DNA from: Liolophura sinensis
Lineage: Eukaryota > Mollusca > Polyplacophora > Chitonida > Chitonidae
Reading direction: 5' to 3'
Assembly (NCBI RefSeq): GCF_032854445.1
Contig: NC_088298.1
Span: 8,915,504-8,979,503 of the forward strand
Length of the DNA stretch: 64,000 bases
Both the position numbers and the translations under genes were made by a program. Positions 39,901 to 45,900 of this stretch are shown one piece after another (position 1 is the first letter of the stretch; each line of letters starts with the position of its first letter). The notes beneath the pieces are model-generated. The model was not told the origin of the DNA, searched no databases, and saw nothing but the letters and a program-made list of their open reading frames with translations.

Positions 39901-42900
39901 ATGTAGTGAATCGGTGTAAAGGGAACAGCATCCATGGAAAATTCAGATGTAGTGAATCAGTGTAAAGGGAACAGCATCCATGGAAAAATTAGATGCAGTC
40001 AATCAGTGTAAGGATTCTTGTAAATGCTGAGATACGTTCGAATTTGATCCCAAAGGAATTAAGTTTTAGACTTAAATGCAGAGATGTGGCTTCAGGATCA
40101 CAAAGCGATCTTAGACTTAAGGCGAAATTTCAAATCACATTAAAATTGTTGCTTCGTATGTTACAAGGTCAAAATTTTGCAGATATTCTGGGAATGTTTT
40201 AGTATAACTAAGTTTCAGCTAAAATAACAAAAAGAACATAAAATTTAATGCCTGAAGTTATTACTTCAGTCTGAGATCGCTTCGTTATCTCGGGGCCCGA
40301 TGTTATTAAAATAAAAAGTATCCTAACCTAGCTCTGTCTTCACGCTATCTTTAGACGGTTGTAAAAATAAAAACCTTGGCAACTGAAACAGAAAAGAGTG
40401 CTTATTAATTAACTTATTTGATTGGGGTTAATTTTAGTTATATATAGAAGAATATTGAATGTTGGAGTGTTGAGTTTTGAAGGTCGAGGAAATGTTCTAC
40501 AGCCGTAAGTCAGAACAAACTCAATCAAAGGACGCACACACATGAAAAGCTTGGTCTTTTTCTTAATATGCAGTTTAGGATGTGGCCTCGCAATCAAAAG
40601 TACAAAACAGTCTGTCAGATTCTTCTTAAGGGCAAAAAGATGGCTTTACACTATAGCTTTTTAAAAGCCCCGGCAGTCAGCCTAGATATTACGTAGGCTG
40701 CTGTGGTGATGGTGCCATTAAGAAACATAAAATATGCCTCAAAAATGAAACAATTTTTCTCATATTTTTTTTTTATTTTCCTTTCAACCACACTTTTCAT
40801 TTTACAATACCATTTCACATACATGTGTTCTTCAAATGGATCCAAAACTTACATCCGCAGATTACCATGTACTGCGTCTCAATCTTCCATCATACATTGT
40901 TTGTCAGATATCTGGCAAAGGGCGTATTTGTCTACCTAAGGCAGTTCCGTTTCCTCCGCCCACATAGCCATGAACAACGCCCTTATCACCATCTGGCTAG
41001 TCTTACATGAAGTTCACTGGCACTAACTTTCTCCATCAGCAATATCATGTGCACATTATTCTTGCTCTATTTATTTTATGTATTTGATTAGTGCTTTATG
41101 CCACACTCAAAAATATTTGACTTTATATGACGGGGTTCAGCATGATGGTGGGAGGAAACCAGGCAGAGCCCGGGTGGGAATCCAAGACCTCCCGCAGGTT
41201 GCTGGCAGGCCTTCCCACATATGGCCGCAGAGGAAACAAGCATGAGCAGGACTTGAACTCAAAACGACCACACTGATGAGAGGCTCCTAGGCAATTGCGC
41301 CTCGCTGGAATGCTAACCACCTGGGTCACTCGGGCCCCACCATCAACTACTGTTCTTATAATTTAAATGATAAAGTTCTTGAGTGCAGTGTTAAACACCT
41401 AGCAAATGATACAGTTCTTGCGGGCAGTGTCAAACACTTAGCAAATGATACAACTGAGTGCAGTGTTAAACACTTTGCAAGTGATAAAGTTCTTGAGTGC
41501 AATGTTAAACACTTAGCAAATGATACAGTTCTTGAGTGCAATGTTAAACACTTAGCAAATGATACAGTTCTTGAGTGCAATGTTAAACACTTAGCAAATG
41601 GTACAGTTCTTGAGTGCAATGTTAAACACTTAGCAAATGATACAGTTCTTGAGTGCAATGCTGAACACTTAGCAAATACATAAACATTCAACCACTCTGA
41701 GGTATTGCTTAGAGTATAGACCAAGTTTAAATTGAATACGATGAAGAAGAAAAAGTGGACAAAACATTCATAATTTGGTCCAAAATCAAAAAGAAGGCCA
41801 TAAACCTGTATTGTGATGAGCTGACTGATGAGGTGCAAACCCACTGACTATTTTCGTAATACATAGGTTACTGCCTTTTTCAACGAACTACCTCCTTTGG
41901 CAGTAGTTATCAGTTCAACTATCCAATGCTGTTAGCATTTGGAAGTACCAGTGTGATGGAATTTAAACAGCCATTTGCTTCAGTGCATTGGGGAAATGAA
42001 GAAGTAAACAGCAATATTTCACAAAATCTTTTGTCAAGGGAGGTAATACTGCATTCGGTAGCACGCCTATGCGTCATATTTTCAAGTTCTCGATTCGCAA
42101 ATACAACAGCTAGAAAGTTATCTGAACCATCCAGTTTGTGACCTTCACCTTGGGCAGTTTAGCAGACGTCTGTAGGACAGAAGCACCTCACTGCCTGTAG
42201 GACAGAAGCAACTCACTGCCTGTAGGACAGAAGCAACTCACTGTCTGCAGGACAGAAGCAACTCACTGCCTGTAGGACAGAAGCAACTCACTGCCTGTAG
42301 GACAGAAGCAACTCACTGGCTGCAGGACAGAAGTACCAACTGCCTGCGCAATCAACATCTTATTTCGCAGGCATGACTGCTGAAACTGTCCGAATGATTC
42401 CGCCTCTTTCCTTTGACCAAATTCATGACACAAATGGTGTTCACAAGGAGTACCAGACATAGCATTATGCCTTGACAAGGGAAGTAACCTGTGTGTTATT
42501 AAAAACCTGAATGGTCAAAGACAAACATGCATATGTATTACCCATCCCCATCCTTAGTCAAAGAGGATTAATCAACCATACATCAAATATACTGCATGCT
42601 GGCTTCCTCTCCGGCCGTAAGTGGGAAGGTCTGCCAGCAGCCTGCGGATGGTCGTGGGTTTCCCCCGGGCTGTGCCCGGTTTCCACCCACCATAATGCTG
42701 GCCGCCGTCGTATAATTGAAACATTCTTGAGTACGGCGTAAAACACCAATCAAAATAAAGAAATCAAAATCAAATATACTGTAATTCTTCAACCTTTTCA
42801 CATGTTTGCAGTGTGTTTAACACATTGTTCAACACACTGTGAAGGCATTATTTTGTGTAGGGTGTTAAAATTATTCTTTTTTGTGAAGCCCTGAAATTCG

Positions 42901-45900
42901 CCATTCCAACCAATATGATTTTGTCTTTAGTGACAAATTAAAGATGTGCACAAATTGCACTGAAAGTTGCTCTTTCATATGCGAAAAAGTTGAGGAATTA
43001 ATATCAGTCTGGCTGTATGACTCACAAAAATCTTCCACTCTTCACTCGTGATATTTGTCACAGAGGTGCAGGTGTCCGTGTCCTCCAGTTTAACAGGACT
43101 GTGAAAAACGGGAAAAAATAACAGTCACATTCGGCATGACCTCTAAGCCTTGACCTTGACCTGTGTCACCTAAAGTTTGGTATGTAACACTTCCATTAGC
43201 ACAAACAGGCAAAACAAGGATGCTTTTGATGCTAACACTTATGCTTTTCTTATCAGACATTAATCAAACTTCACATACAACTCTTGCAGTGGCCCTGAAA
43301 GGTGAGTGAATCAGTGTGTGATTTTAAGAGTGTGTCATTTGGAAGACATCTGGAAAAGTTAACCCCCTTCTGAACACACCCACATAAGACAATTGTCTAC
43401 CCATTTTACAAATTGACGCCACTCAAGATTGAGCCCAGGACTGGTCAATCATGTTCAAGTCTGACACTTACCAAACCGGAAAGACATCGTTTGACAATCC
43501 AGCCGCGCTGACGGAATTACCTGACACATTTCTGTCTGCAATTTAAAAAAAGGTGTATAAAATGCTTAAACAACCAAATAAAAATAAAAAATAGAAACTT
43601 TTAAATGACATCTTTCAACAACAAGCATTAATGAATGATGTATGTTAAACGTTAGATGTATAAAGTCATTGGAATCTCAAGTCAATGACTGACTTGATTA
43701 TCATTCCATAACTGAAATATTCTCGAATACAGCCCTGTAAAACACATCTGAAGTAAATATATGACCTAAAAAATATTTAAAAAGTGTACAAGTGTTTTAA
43801 CAATGTACCTTGGCACCTCTGAACACATCTTCAGCTTGGTTCACATGTAGGTTATATGTAAAATATGTAGGTAATATGTAAAAACTCAAATTAATTATAC
43901 ATGTATATTATTTTTCTTTTGTTTTGTTTTTTTGTTTCTTTATTCAAAACATACGTGATTGTGGTCAGGATTTTGAGTAAAGAAAGTTACAGCTCTTTCT
44001 TTGAGTAAAGAAAGTTACGATGGAGCACTGGTGAAAAGTCAACCATCTGCAGCAGGACTGATGCCATGAACATTTGAACCAGTGGAGTAGCGGGCACAAA
44101 ATCTACTCACAATACATTATTCCATCTTAATAGTTTACGATAAACGCAATTTTTTGCAAGAAAAATACTTGTTCATCTCCTTTTTCATAACACAGAAATT
44201 ACAATATTACCTGAGACAATCACTGTCAATACTTTTTCTCCAAATTCTTCATTCAGCACCAAATCAAAGCGCCATCTGTCTGAACTGGTTTCCATGGTGA
44301 CAGGCCTTCCATCTCTGACCAATGACAAAGCTCCTACCTTCAGACCTTCTCCAAACTGACCAATCACCTCTCGTTTCTCAGTTTTAGCACTGTAGCCCAT
44401 CAGCAGAATTCTTTTGTGAAGTGAGGTAGATTTGTTAATGAGAGTAAGTCGGCTATTTAAATGGTCAAATATTAAAACACCAAGAATAACTTTGGACTGG
44501 TCGGCTGGATTGAGAACAAAAGCTTTAAATTCATCCTTCAGTCTCGGGTCAGACGTCTGCAACAGAAGAGCAAAGTTTACAACCATTTAATATATACCGA
44601 AAAACTCAAATAAATTCAAAATTTATTTATTTGTTTTACACTGTGCACAAGAATATTTCACTTAAACGACAGTGGTCAGCATTATGGTGGGTTGAAACCG
44701 GGCAGAGCCTGGGGAAAACCCACAACCATCCCCAGGTTGCTGGCAGACCTTTTCACTTACAGCCTTAGAGGAAATCAGCATGAGCTGGACTCAAACTGCA
44801 TTGGTGAGAGGCTCCTGGGTCATTTCAATATATACAGAAAAACTCAAATAAATGCAGAAAAGTTGGGTTACAAATATTAAAAGCCTGAAAAACAACAGAC
44901 TATCTCACAAACAGAAATGCACTTGCGCTTGTTCATCATACACACAACTGAAAACTATGCGTAAAATAACTGAATTTATTTTTTCGTAATGTTCAAAGGT
45001 ATTCAAATATTTGAATACTTTGATGGGCTTTATGAGCCATATTGACAGTATCTGGGAACTCTGACATCACACCCCTTTTTTTCCTGATCTTCACCAAAAG
45101 GAGGGAATTTTTGGAAACATTATTTCAGTAATGTTTGACTCATGGGTAAAAAGAATTATTCCAAAACTCAGTGTCATGATTAGCGTTGGAAAAACTATCT
45201 GTGATGTCCAACTTTCTACAAGTTGACAGACGATGATGCTGTTCATGAAGGAAAAGACCTCTAAATATCGAAGAAGGCATCTCTAAGTAGAACACTTATA
45301 GCTATGCATAATATACTTTCATTTAGTTTTTTCCATTTTTGTGAACAGGCACGAGTTAAAGGCGCTCAAATATTTGACTTGTAAGGTGGGCTTTATGGAC
45401 CATGCTATCAGAGGTTAGAAGCTCTGAAGTCACAGGAAGTTTATCCAACTCTAAATCACGACACTGAGTGTTGGAATAACTCTGTTTACCAATAAGTCAA
45501 AGATTACCGCTGCTATAATTTTCCCTGAAATTCCTTCCATGTGGTGAACGACAGGAAAAAAGGTGATGCGACATGAAGAGTTCCTCGATATAGTTTTCAA
45601 ATATTTTAATGCCTTTCAACACTCTCAAAAAAATCTAAAAATAAATGAAAGTATTTTTATGCATAGTTTTCAACTGTGATGAACCCTACATTATATTTTA
45701 ACTCACCGTAGAATTCAACCGTTTGAATGCCTAACTCATTTCACAATAATCTAACAAAAATAAAAATCAAATTAAAACTTTGCATACATTGCACTCAAAG
45801 TTGTTCTTTCATACACCAAAAGGTTAAGGAATTAAAGTAGTGAAAAATGGAGGGGGGTCGTTGAGTTCAAACTCTTCTATCGCTAAAGGTAAAAAAAAAT

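Noticed and set aside
41356-41844. Minus-strand ORF with FAKCLTLHSRTV repeats
   Set aside because: Translation of the 39-bp minisatellite in an intron of gene B.
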